A stretch of 41,096 bases of DNA from Maritimibacter sp. REDSEA-S28_B5 (lineage in GTDB: Bacteria > Pseudomonadota > Alphaproteobacteria > Rhodobacterales > Rhodobacteraceae). Below are positions 24,035 through 30,921 of the stretch, piece by piece. Under the pieces are notes generated by a model, which saw only the letters and a program-made list of their open reading frames with translations, ran no database searches and was not told where the DNA came from. The DNA lies in the NCBI GenBank assembly GCA_001626765.1, contig LUOO01000013.1:30047-71142 (forward strand), given 5' to 3'. The position numbers and the translations under genes are program-made. How positions within the stretch are numbered: position 1 is the first letter of the stretch; every line of letters begins with the position of its first letter.

Positions 24035-25411
24035 TCAGGGCACAAGGCGCTGCAGCACCCGCACCACACGTTTTATTGTTTCATTCTGAAAGAGTTTTGG
24101 CGAGAAATAGTTCCCCGAGGCTCTCTTATGGATCTCGGACCGGGTCGGATAGGGCAGCACCATGCCGGATATGGCCGAGAGCTTCAGCCCCTGCGAAATG
24201 GCCAGGGACCATGGCGCGATCAGCTCGCCCGCGTTCGCGCCGACGAGCGTGGCGCCGATAGGTTTCCCCCCCACGACCATGACCTTGAGGAATCCGCGCG
24301 TGTCCCCTGCTGCAATCGCCCGGTCGTTGCCCGTGAAATCGGCGCGCACCACGGTCAGCTTGTCGCCATGGGTGTCGCGCGCCTGCGCCTCGGTCGGGCC
24401 GATCTGGGCCAGTTCCGGGTCGGCATAGGTGACCCAGGGGATGTGATCGGTGCGCGCCTTCGCGGGCAGGCGAAGGACGGTGGGGCGGATGACCACCCCG
24501 CCCTGATAGCCCGCCACATGGGTGAACTGCATCCCGCCGGTGATGTCGCCCACTGCATAGATGCGCCGATTCGAGGTGCGCAGCCGCGCGTCGACCGTGA
24601 TCCCCTTGGGCGTGTGATCGACCCCTGCCGCCTCAAGCCCCATATCGGCCACTGCCGCGCGGCGTCCCACCGCGACCAAGAGGTGCGATCCTGTGAAGAC
24701 CCGGCCAAAGCCTGTCACGACCTCGATCCCCTCGCCCACGCGGCGCAGGCGCACCGCCTCGGCCCCCTCGACGATTTCGATACCCTGAGAGGTCAGTTCC
24801 GCCAGCACGAGCGCGGCAGCCTCGGGGTCGTCTTTGCCCAGCGCCTTGGCCGCCTCGATCACTGTCACCTCGCAACCCAGACGGCGATGGGCGAGCGCCA
24901 TTTCCATGCCAATGGGGCCGCCGCCCATGATCAGCAGATGGCGCGGTTTCTCGGCCAGATCAAAGATCGTCTCGTTGGTGAAATAGGGCACCTCGTCCAG
25001 TCCCGGCACATCGGGCACGAAGGGGCGCGATCCGGTGGCGATGACGAAGCGCCGCGCGCGGATGACTTCACCCCCGGCCTCGACGAGACGCGGGGCGATG
25101 AAGCGGGCATGGGCGCGGACGACTTTGCAGCCCAGCCCCTCGAACCGCTCCTGGCTGTCGTGGGGCGCGATGGTGGCGATTGCGTCCTTTACGTGGGCAT
25201 GGGCCGTGGCCCAGTCATCGCCCCGAGCGGCGGCATGAAGCAGCGCTTTCGACGGCACGCAGCCGGTGTTGAGGCAGTCGCCCCCCATCTCGCCCGCCTC
25301 GATGAGCACGACCTTGGCACCCATCTGAACTGCCCCCGAGGCGACCGAGAGCCCTGCAGACCCTGCCCCGATGACGCAGATGTCCGTGTGGATCGTGGGT
25401 TTCTGGCTCAT
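24035..25411 (-). CDS. FAD-dependent pyridine nucleotide-disulfide oxidoreductase (mercuric-reductase/dihydrolipoamide-dehydrogenase-like)
   Basis: A 458-residue flavoprotein. Residues 10-25 hold the FAD loop (DICVIGAGSAGLSVASG), and the redox-active disulfide is Cys46-Cys51 in GGDCLNTGCVPSKAL. The NAD(P) loop is IMGGGPIGMEMAL, and the second FAD motif is IYAVGDITGGMQFTHVAGYQ. In dihydrolipoamide dehydrogenase the C-terminal active site reads HPTxSE; here it is LPYPTRSEIHKRA, so the usual catalytic histidine is replaced by tyrosine and the lipoamide reaction is unlikely. The ATG at 25411 is chosen because it overlaps the stop of the TVP38-type gene by 4 bp; a longer reading would cover that gene. 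The substrate is unknown. Confidence 0.88.
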   Translation of the reverse strand: MSQKPTIHTDICVIGAGSAGLSVASGAVQMGAKVVLIEAGEMGGDCLNTGCVPSKALLHAAARGDDWATAHAHVKDAIATIAPHDSQERFEGLGCKVVRAHARFIAPRLVEAGGEVIRARRFVIATGSRPFVPDVPGLDEVPYFTNETIFDLAEKPRHLLIMGGGPIGMEMALAHRRLGCEVTVIEAAKALGKDDPEAAALVLAELTSQGIEIVEGAEAVRLRRVGEGIEVVTGFGRVFTGSHLLVAVGRRAAVADMGLEAAGVDHTPKGITVDARLRTSNRRIYAVGDITGGMQFTHVAGYQGGVVIRPTVLRLPAKARTDHIPWVTYADPELAQIGPTEAQARDTHGDKLTVVRADFTGNDRAIAAGDTRGFLKVMVVGGKPIGATLVGANAGELIAPWSLAISQGLKLSAISGMVLPYPTRSEIHKRASGNYFSPKLFQNETIKRVVRVLQRLVP

Positions 25412-26118
25412 GCCACGGGCTCCTTGCGAAAGACGCGGATCAACATTGGAAGGGCGGCGAGCGCGCAGAGACCCACGATGGGGCTGAGGATCCATGGGTC
25501 GAAGATGACCGACAGATCCGGCGTCGTCCCCGCCTCGAACACCGTGCCCAGCCCCGATCCGACCGAGGTGTAGACCATCCCGCCGGGGATGATGCCGATG
25601 ACCGTTGTCACCACAAAGCGCCAGGTCGGCACCCCCATGAAGGCGGGCAGGACGTTCGCGACGAAGAAGGGCACCACGGGGGCGAGCCGCATGAGAAAGA
25701 GCACTGACCACTGGTTGCGGTCGAGCCCCTTTTTCAGCCGCGCCATGCGCCCCGCGCCAATGTCCATCCGCGCCGCGAGACGCTCGCCCGCGCCCAAACG
25801 CGCGGCGGAGAAGATGATGGTGGCCCCCATGCTGGCGGCGATCACGTTGTAGGCCACGCCGGGAAACAGGCCGAACAGGAATCCGCCCGTCAGCGTCGCG
25901 ATGGTCGCGCCCGGCAGCGACAGGCCCACGATGGCGGTATAGGCCGCGATGAACACCAGCACGGCGGGTAGGTAATGCGCGTCCCGATAGGCGATAAGAG
26001 TCTCGCGATTCTCGGATAGCGCCTCGAAGGTGAGTTGATCGCGAAACAGCGCGTATCCCGTGACAGCCGCCACGACGATCAGGATCAGCGGAAGGGCGCG
26101 CTTGAGACGCTCGGGCAT
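25408..26118 (-). CDS. TVP38/TMEM64-family (VTT domain) inner-membrane protein
   Basis: A 236-residue membrane protein from the ATG at 26118 (MPERLKRALPLILIVVAAVT); in-frame upstream starts would add a non-hydrophobic tail without a better ribosome site. The VTT/SNARE-associated core is visible: GLSLPGATIATLTGGFLFG, FPGVAYNVIAASMGATIIF and FLMRLAPVVPFFVANVLPAF, with the conserved FxxRLxPxxPF motif and re-entrant loops. Relatives (DedA/VTT) act in lipid scrambling or flipping. It is translationally coupled (ATGA) to the downstream flavoprotein, a pairing seen in other Proteobacteria, so the two probably work together at the membrane. Confidence 0.9.
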   Translation of the reverse strand: MPERLKRALPLILIVVAAVTGYALFRDQLTFEALSENRETLIAYRDAHYLPAVLVFIAAYTAIVGLSLPGATIATLTGGFLFGLFPGVAYNVIAASMGATIIFSAARLGAGERLAARMDIGAGRMARLKKGLDRNQWSVLFLMRLAPVVPFFVANVLPAFMGVPTWRFVVTTVIGIIPGGMVYTSVGSGLGTVFEAGTTPDLSVIFDPWILSPIVGLCALAALPMLIRVFRKEPVA

Positions 26119-26223
26119 TGCAGGCTCACTTTGTTTCGCGCCACTGTGCCAACCTTGTCGCCGCGCGACCAGCCCCCCACCGGCAGGGTCACGCAAAAAG
26201 CCGCGAAAAGGTGAACTGCGCGT

Positions 26224-26252
26224 TTGACTTGCCGCGAAACCGACCCTATAGA
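26224..26252 (+). promoter_or_regulatory. Sigma-70 promoter of rpmH-rnpA
   Basis: TTGACT at 26224-26229 and TATAGA at 26247-26252 are separated by 17 bp, close to consensus on both sides. Transcription should begin near 26259, giving a leader of roughly 117 bases before rpmH. Confidence 0.8.
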
Positions 26253-26308
26253 CCGGGCTTCAACGGATTTCCCCGATTCCAGTGGGATCATGGGGTGTAG
26301 TGACCGCA

Positions 26309-26361
26309 CCGCCGCGAGGCGGAACTGAAACACGACCGCCGCAAGGCGGAATTGAAACACG
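26309..26361 (+). ncRNA. Structured rpmH leader: two tandem GNRA-tetraloop hairpins
   Basis: Two 26-base units (26309-26334 and 26336-26361), 27 bp apart, differ at only two positions. Each begins with a 5-bp hairpin, CCGCC-GCGA-GGCGG in the first and CCGCC-GCAA-GGCGG in the second, and continues AACTGAAACACG or AATTGAAACACG. The loop change GCGA to GCAA keeps the GNRA tetraloop form, which hints at selection on RNA structure. The units end 14 bases before the rpmH ATG, next to its GGAG ribosome site, so they may control translation or mRNA stability. Confidence 0.55.
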
Positions 26362-26375
26362 GACGGAGACGGGCG

Positions 26376-26510
26376 ATGAAACGCACCTACCAACCTTCGA
26401 ACCTGGTTCGCAAGCGCCGCCACGGCTTCCGTGCGCGCATGGCGACCAAAGCTGGCCGCAAGATCATCAACGCGCGTCGTGCGCGTGGCCGGAAGGAACT
26501 GAGCGCGTAA
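26376..26510 (+). CDS. rpmH: 50S ribosomal protein L34
   Basis: A 44-residue protein reading [30 protein letters not shown] and [14 protein letters not shown], an unmistakable L34. GGAG at 26365-26368 is its ribosome site. L34 is a late-binding, arginine-rich protein of the large subunit. It is followed after 26 bp by rnpA, the conserved bacterial order. Confidence 0.99.
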   Translation: MKRTYQPSNLVRKRRHGFRARMATKAGRKIINARRARGRKELSA

Positions 26511-26536
26511 GCGCTTCGCGACTTTTGTCAAAGACC

Positions 26537-26968
26537 ATGACACCGCCGGAGGAAACCGCGACTGGCCAAGAGGCCGAGACCGCGGAGAGCCCTCCGGCGG
26601 TTTCGCTTTCTGTGACCCAGCCGATTTCCGTGTTGCGCAAACGCGCCGATTTTCTCGCCTGCGCCCGTGCGGCCAAGGCGGGCACCGACAGCTTTCTTCT
26701 GCAGGGGCGTGCGCGTGACGATGGGACCCAGACGGTCCGCGTCGGGTTCACTGCCTCGAAAAAGACCGGCAATGCCGTGTTGCGCAACCGGGCCAAACGC
26801 CGGATGCGCGCGCTTGCCCGCGAGGTGATCGCGGCCAAGGGGCAGGCTGGCTGGGATTACGTGCTGGTTGCCAAGCCCGGCGCCACCGTGTCGCGCGTCT
26901 ATGCCCACATGCTGGCCGACCTCGAGCACGCCATGGACCGGGTCCACAACCCGAAACCGCGGGGCTAG
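26537..26968 (+). CDS. rnpA: Ribonuclease P protein component
   Basis: A 143-residue protein. From about residue 28 it matches RnpA: PISVLRKRADFLACARAAKA, VGFTASKKTGNAVLRNRAKR (with the RNR signature) and DYVLVAKPGATVS. RnpA binds the RNase P RNA and the 5' leader of pre-tRNA. The first 27 residues (MTPPEETATGQEAETAESPP...) form an acidic, low-complexity extension absent from most family members. The start is the ATG at 26537; its ribosome site is weak, so it may depend on translation of rpmH upstream. Confidence 0.95.
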   Translation: MTPPEETATGQEAETAESPPAVSLSVTQPISVLRKRADFLACARAAKAGTDSFLLQGRARDDGTQTVRVGFTASKKTGNAVLRNRAKRRMRALAREVIAAKGQAGWDYVLVAKPGATVSRVYAHMLADLEHAMDRVHNPKPRG

Positions 26969-27022
26969 GCTGCGGCGACTACGCCGCTGGCGCACGCGCC
27001 CGGCACGGCCTATATCCACCCC

Positions 27023-27268
27023 ATGACCCCGCTCGCCCATATCCTTGCCCTGCCCGTGCGCGCTTACCGGATGGTGCTGTCGCCCATCGTGGGCATGAAC
27101 TGCCGGTATCAGCCGACCTGCTCGGCCTATGCGCTCGAGGCGCTGGAGAAACATGGGGGTATCAAGGGGTCATGGCTTGCCGTCCGGCGGATCGGCCGCT
27201 GCCATCCCTTTGGCAGTTCCGGCTATGACCCGGTGCCCGAGCCGGGTAAGAAGAGGCACGAGCACTAA
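27023..27268 (+). CDS. yidD: Membrane protein insertion efficiency factor YidD
   Basis: An 81-residue protein with the full YidD pattern: [38 protein letters not shown] and [16 protein letters not shown], including the conserved cysteines. YidD is a small peripheral inner-membrane protein that assists YidC. It follows rnpA by 54 bp; yidC itself is 5.4 kb further on, so the usual rnpA-yidD-yidC order is interrupted here by five other genes. Confidence 0.97.
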   Translation: MTPLAHILALPVRAYRMVLSPIVGMNCRYQPTCSAYALEALEKHGGIKGSWLAVRRIGRCHPFGSSGYDPVPEPGKKRHEH

Positions 27269-27280
27269 CCGGAGGCGCAA

Positions 27281-28117
27281 ATGCCCCGCCGATCCTTCGT
27301 CTTTCCGCTGACCACAGGCCGGTCCGGCACGGTGTTCCTGACCGAGCTTCTGCGCCTGAACTGGCAGACCAACGCGCGGCGTGAAGTGCATCACGAAAAG
27401 CTGAGCTATACCTCGCTCGGCTTCGAAACCCCCGATGCGAGCCATTTCACCTACTTCAACTCGGTCGGCAACCACCCGCATGTCCAAGGTTTCTGGTCAC
27501 AGAAATGGGACCGCCTGCTGGCTTCCGACACCACGCACTACGCCGAGATATCGCATTTCCTGTTCAAGGCCGGGTTGGTCGAGAACATCGAGCCGCTCAC
27601 GCAGGCGGGCGAGGTGCATCTCGTCATCCTCACCCGCGATGCCTTCAAGATCCAGTGGAGCTACGTAAACCGCTTCGAGTTCGCGAACTTCGGCTACACA
27701 TGGCTCTTCGCGCTCGACCCGCGCTATCCTAACACGATTATCAAGAACGGCCCCTTCGCCGAACATGGCGTGGCCGGCAACGCGCTGTGGTATGTTCACG
27801 AGGTCTTTGCCCGCGCCGAATACTATGCTCTCCTGACCACGGCGATGCCAAACCTGCACATCCACCGCGTCGATCTGTCCGAGATCACAAGACCCGAGGG
27901 CGCCGCACGGCTTCTGACCGCGCTCGGTCAGCCCGCGACGGCGGACAGCGTCCAGATGCCGCCGCGTCAGAACGAGACCAAGCAGACCTTTTTCGACGAC
28001 GACATGAAGTCCTTCTGCCAAAGGCTCGCCGCCGGCGCGCCGCTCCAGTCAGCCGAGATGGCGCGGCGTTATTTCGATGCGGGGCGACGGCTCGGACAAG
28101 GTGTGCGCCAGGGCTAG
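27281..28117 (+). CDS. Sulfotransferase-like P-loop protein
   Basis: A 278-residue protein with a GGAGG ribosome site before its ATG, 12 bp after yidD. The N-terminus FVFPLTTGRSGTVFLTELL (7-25) has the form of the 5'-phosphosulfate loop of PAPS-dependent sulfotransferases (GRSGT after a beta strand). LVILTRDAFKIQWSYVNRFE further in resembles the 3'-phosphate binding segment with an arginine. No signal peptide or membrane segment is seen. The acceptor cannot be told. Another P-loop transferase is the alternative. Confidence 0.6.
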   Translation: MPRRSFVFPLTTGRSGTVFLTELLRLNWQTNARREVHHEKLSYTSLGFETPDASHFTYFNSVGNHPHVQGFWSQKWDRLLASDTTHYAEISHFLFKAGLVENIEPLTQAGEVHLVILTRDAFKIQWSYVNRFEFANFGYTWLFALDPRYPNTIIKNGPFAEHGVAGNALWYVHEVFARAEYYALLTTAMPNLHIHRVDLSEITRPEGAARLLTALGQPATADSVQMPPRQNETKQTFFDDDMKSFCQRLAAGAPLQSAEMARRYFDAGRRLGQGVRQG

Positions 28118-28191
28118 GCTTCCGAGACGCATGGTCCCCCCTTGCGCATTTACACAATGCGTCTCCTGTGCCTATTCTCGCCCCGGAAGCC
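28117..28191. promoter_or_regulatory. Nested inverted repeats upstream of the LytTR gene
   Basis: The inner repeat is a perfect 9-bp pair, GAGACGCAT (28124-28132) and ATGCGTCTC (28157-28165). The outer pair is GGCTTCCG (28117-28124) and CGGAAGCC (28184-28191). The left arms are contiguous, so a transcript could fold into a two-part stem with an 18-base bulge on one side and a 24-base terminal loop. It begins right at the stop of the sulfotransferase-like gene and precedes the LytTR gene, so it could be an operator, a terminator without U-run, or a leader structure. Confidence 0.45.
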
Positions 28192-28225
28192 GCGACAAGA
28201 CGGCGTCTGGGTATTCAGGGATTCC

Positions 28226-29062
28226 ATGCCGACGGGGGCACCGCAACTCAGGTCCAAGGGACGTGACGTGCAGCAGTTGTTGCGCGGCTACATCCTGTCG
28301 CTGCCCTGCATCGGCTTTTCCCTGTTCTCGGGAGCCTTCGTCGCTCTCACCACCCCCGGTGGCCTGCTCGAGAGCCAGCCGTTCTGGCTGCGATTGATCG
28401 TCAACCTCGGCAATATTCTCTTGTTTCTCGGATTCTCCTATGCCGTTCTGCCAGTCCTTTTCCGCGACGCCTTTGCCCGCGGCTGGCCGCTGCTATGGGT
28501 CCAGATCGCAAGCTACATGGGATTGTCGGTTCTGGTCGCCGGGAATTTCGCCCTTCTCGACGGCGCCCCCCTGTGGTCCTGGACCATGGCGCTGCACTTC
28601 GTGACCGTCCTGATGATCACCGCGATGTCCGTGATCGTGGGGCTGCTCATGTTCTGGGTCGTTGCGCTGCCCAAGGCGGGGATCGACGTGAAGCCCTCGC
28701 AGCTTTGGTATTTCCGCCCGGTCGCGGACTGCAAGCTGCAGCCCCACCTCAGCTACGACACCCGCGGCGCCGTAATGCGACTGACCGCCGAGAACCAGTA
28801 TGTGCGGGTCGAGACGGAAAACGGGGAGGAGCTCTTGCGGATGACGTTGGCCGAGGCGACCGAGCTTGTGCCCCCCGACAGCGGGTTGCGGGTTCATCGG
28901 TCGCACTGGGTCGCGAAGTCCGAAATGCTGGCGCTGCGCTTCGAGGGCGGCAACCCCAAGCTCCGGCTGCGAAATGGCAGTCAGGTGTCCGTCAGCCGCA
29001 ACATGGTGGATACCCTGCGCGCCGAGTTGTCCCAACGGAAAATGCCCTCTCGCGCTGCGTGA
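28226..29062 (+). CDS. Membrane-anchored LytTR-type transcriptional regulator
   Basis: A protein of 278 residues from the ATG at 28226 (AGGGA before it). A GTG at 28268 with AAGGGA 6 bases upstream is an equally good start and would give 264 residues. Four hydrophobic segments fill the first half (YILSLPCIGFSLFSGAFVAL, LIVNLGNILLFLGFSYAVLP, VQIASYMGLSVLVAGNFALL, FVTVLMITAMSVIVGLLMFW). The C-terminal LytTR DNA-binding domain has MRLTAENQYVRVETENGEEL, LRVHRSHWVAKSEM and LRNGSQVSVSRNM. Such fused proteins bind DNA directly from the membrane; the signal is unknown. Nested inverted repeats lie just upstream. Confidence 0.87.
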   Translation: MPTGAPQLRSKGRDVQQLLRGYILSLPCIGFSLFSGAFVALTTPGGLLESQPFWLRLIVNLGNILLFLGFSYAVLPVLFRDAFARGWPLLWVQIASYMGLSVLVAGNFALLDGAPLWSWTMALHFVTVLMITAMSVIVGLLMFWVVALPKAGIDVKPSQLWYFRPVADCKLQPHLSYDTRGAVMRLTAENQYVRVETENGEELLRMTLAEATELVPPDSGLRVHRSHWVAKSEMLALRFEGGNPKLRLRNGSQVSVSRNMVDTLRAELSQRKMPSRAA

Positions 29063-29211
29063 GCGGGCGAAATCCAAAAGGGTTCGGGGCGGCGTCAACC
29101 GCTCCAAATCCGTGTCATTCGCTCCATTCTGCACACACAGCCATCACGTTGGCCTAAAGAGGCGAAAAAGCCGTTCAGGCAAACCCCTCAACGCAGGAAC
29201 AGGGCAGTAAA

Positions 29212-29856
29212 ATGATCGACATGCAGACGCGGACGAAACGCGGCGCCGTGGACCTTCTGGACGACATCGTGCAACGCGGTGACCAACGCGACAGGCTGCG
29301 CGAGGTCCAGTTCGAACGAGAGGCCGACCAGACCCATCTGCCCTGCCTCACGCCGGGCCTGCGTGTGACCACCAGAAACGGTGCCCGCGCAGTCGAGGAT
29401 CTGGTGCCTGGCGAACATGTCCTCACCCGCGCCAACGGCTTTCAGCCTCTGCTCTGGATCGGCCAGCGCGAGGTTTCGGGCGACCTATTGACCCCAGCGC
29501 TCCGCCCCATCCGCGTGATGCGCGATGCTTTCGCCCCCGGCGTTCCGAAAAGGCCCCTGGTCGTGGCCCCCCGCGTGCATGTCACGACACATCCCGCCGA
29601 TGCCACTGCGCCCATGGTGCCGGTCGGCTGGCTCGTCGGGGACACCGGTATCGAGGCGGTCGAGACTGAAAGCGTCGTTTACGTGGTCCTCGCCTTCGAG
29701 GCCCGCGAGGTCATTCAGGTCGAAGGCACATGGGTCGAGGCCCACGCGCTTTCCGACCGTCACGGTTCCGGCACCGCCATGCTCCTGTCGGTGTTCCCGG
29801 AGCTCGGCTACGACGAAGCCGTCTTGATGCATCCCGTGAACAGGGATCGCACCTAG
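29212..29856 (+). CDS. Hint (Hedgehog/intein-like) domain protein
   Basis: A 214-residue protein with a single Hint-type domain starting at CLTPGLRVTTRNGARAVEDL (about 45-64), followed by VPGEHVLTRANGFQPLLWIG, and ending with the strand pair YVVLAFEAREVIQVEGTWVE. Stand-alone Hint proteins of this form are frequent in Rhodobacteraceae; elsewhere the same domain ends calcium-binding secreted proteins. The block lacks a clear C-terminal His-Asn pair, so splicing is unlikely. No signal peptide is visible. The first 40 residues are charged and helical. Function is not known. A GGAACAGGGCAG stretch gives a moderate ribosome site. Confidence 0.8.
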   Translation: MIDMQTRTKRGAVDLLDDIVQRGDQRDRLREVQFEREADQTHLPCLTPGLRVTTRNGARAVEDLVPGEHVLTRANGFQPLLWIGQREVSGDLLTPALRPIRVMRDAFAPGVPKRPLVVAPRVHVTTHPADATAPMVPVGWLVGDTGIEAVETESVVYVVLAFEAREVIQVEGTWVEAHALSDRHGSGTAMLLSVFPELGYDEAVLMHPVNRDRT

Positions 29857-29940
29857 CCGGGACCAGTCACGGGGGTTCTCCTTACGGGCGCCTCCCTATG
29901 AGCGATCGACAACCGCCCGGCCCTGCGGAGGCTCGCCGCC

Positions 29941-30831
29941 ATGGTGCTTGCCAGCCCGCGTCATCGGGCGTATTTCGCGCCCATGCTCGACGATCACGAC
30001 GATATCCATCCGCTCTTCCACGGCGCGCCCTCGACCACCGAGTTCAAGAAGCTGCGCAAGCGGATCATGCGCAACGTCCGCGAGGCGATCGAGCAATACG
30101 GCATGATCGAACGCGGCGCGAAGTGGCTCGTCTGCCTGTCGGGGGGCAAGGACAGCTACACGATGCTGGCCGCGCTTTACGAGCTTCAGTGGCGCGGGCT
30201 CCTGCCGGTCGAGATCCTCGCCTGCAATCTCGATCAGGGCCAGCCGGGCTTCCCGGCCACGGTGCTGCCCACGTTCCTAGAGGAACGCGGCGTTCCCCAC
30301 CGGATCGAATACGAGGACACCTATTCCATCGTGATGGACAAGGTGCCAGCTGGCCGCACCTTCTGCGCGCTCTGTTCGCGGCTCCGGCGCGGCAACCTCT
30401 ACCGCATCGCGCGGGAAGAGGGCTGTTCGGCGGTCGTGCTCGGCCACCACCGCGACGACATTCTCGAGACGTTCTTCATGAACCTCTTCCATGGCGGGCG
30501 GCTGGCCACGATGCCGCCGAAACTCGTCAACGAAGAGGGCGATCTTTTCGTCTACCGCCCGCTGGCCCATGTGGCCGAAGAGGACTGCGAGAAATTCGCC
30601 AAGGCGATGAATTACCCGATCATTCCCTGCGATCTCTGCGGCTCGCAGGACGGGCTCCAGCGGATGCAGGTGAAGCAGATCCTCGACGGCTGGGAAAAGA
30701 ATTCCCCCGGTCGGCGTCAGGTCATGTTCCGGGCGCTGATGAACGCCCGTCCGTCGCATCTGCTCGATCCGAAACTGTGGGACTTCGCGGGGTTGAGCCT
30801 CGGGCCGCAGGAAAAACCGGATCAGATCTAG
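29941..30831 (+). CDS. ttcA: tRNA 2-thiocytidine synthetase TtcA
   Basis: A 296-residue PP-loop ATPase that thiolates cytidine 32 in certain tRNAs, using a [4Fe-4S] cluster. The PP-loop SGGKDS is at 67-72. The cluster cysteines are in FCALC (142, 145), with a second pair in PCDLC (230, 233). [20 protein letters not shown] is the family signature. The ATG at 29941 has GGAGG nine bases upstream; a second ATG at 29983 ([12 protein letters not shown]) is possible but has no ribosome site. Among the targets in other bacteria are tRNA-Arg isoacceptors, and an arginine tRNA lies 7 kb away, though that is probably coincidence. Confidence 0.96.
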   Translation: MVLASPRHRAYFAPMLDDHDDIHPLFHGAPSTTEFKKLRKRIMRNVREAIEQYGMIERGAKWLVCLSGGKDSYTMLAALYELQWRGLLPVEILACNLDQGQPGFPATVLPTFLEERGVPHRIEYEDTYSIVMDKVPAGRTFCALCSRLRRGNLYRIAREEGCSAVVLGHHRDDILETFFMNLFHGGRLATMPPKLVNEEGDLFVYRPLAHVAEEDCEKFAKAMNYPIIPCDLCGSQDGLQRMQVKQILDGWEKNSPGRRQVMFRALMNARPSHLLDPKLWDFAGLSLGPQEKPDQI

Positions 30832-30921
30832 CGCGTTAACCGCCGATTGACCTCTCACAACCTATGGTCGTCGCGACTCGGGGGCGTGTTCCCCGTCCGA
30901 CGACCTCAGGTGGTGCGCGAC

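Noticed and set aside
26309-26361. CRISPR-like repeats upstream of rpmH
   Set aside because: Only two units, directly abutting with no spacers and no cas genes; they lie in a ribosomal-protein mRNA leader.
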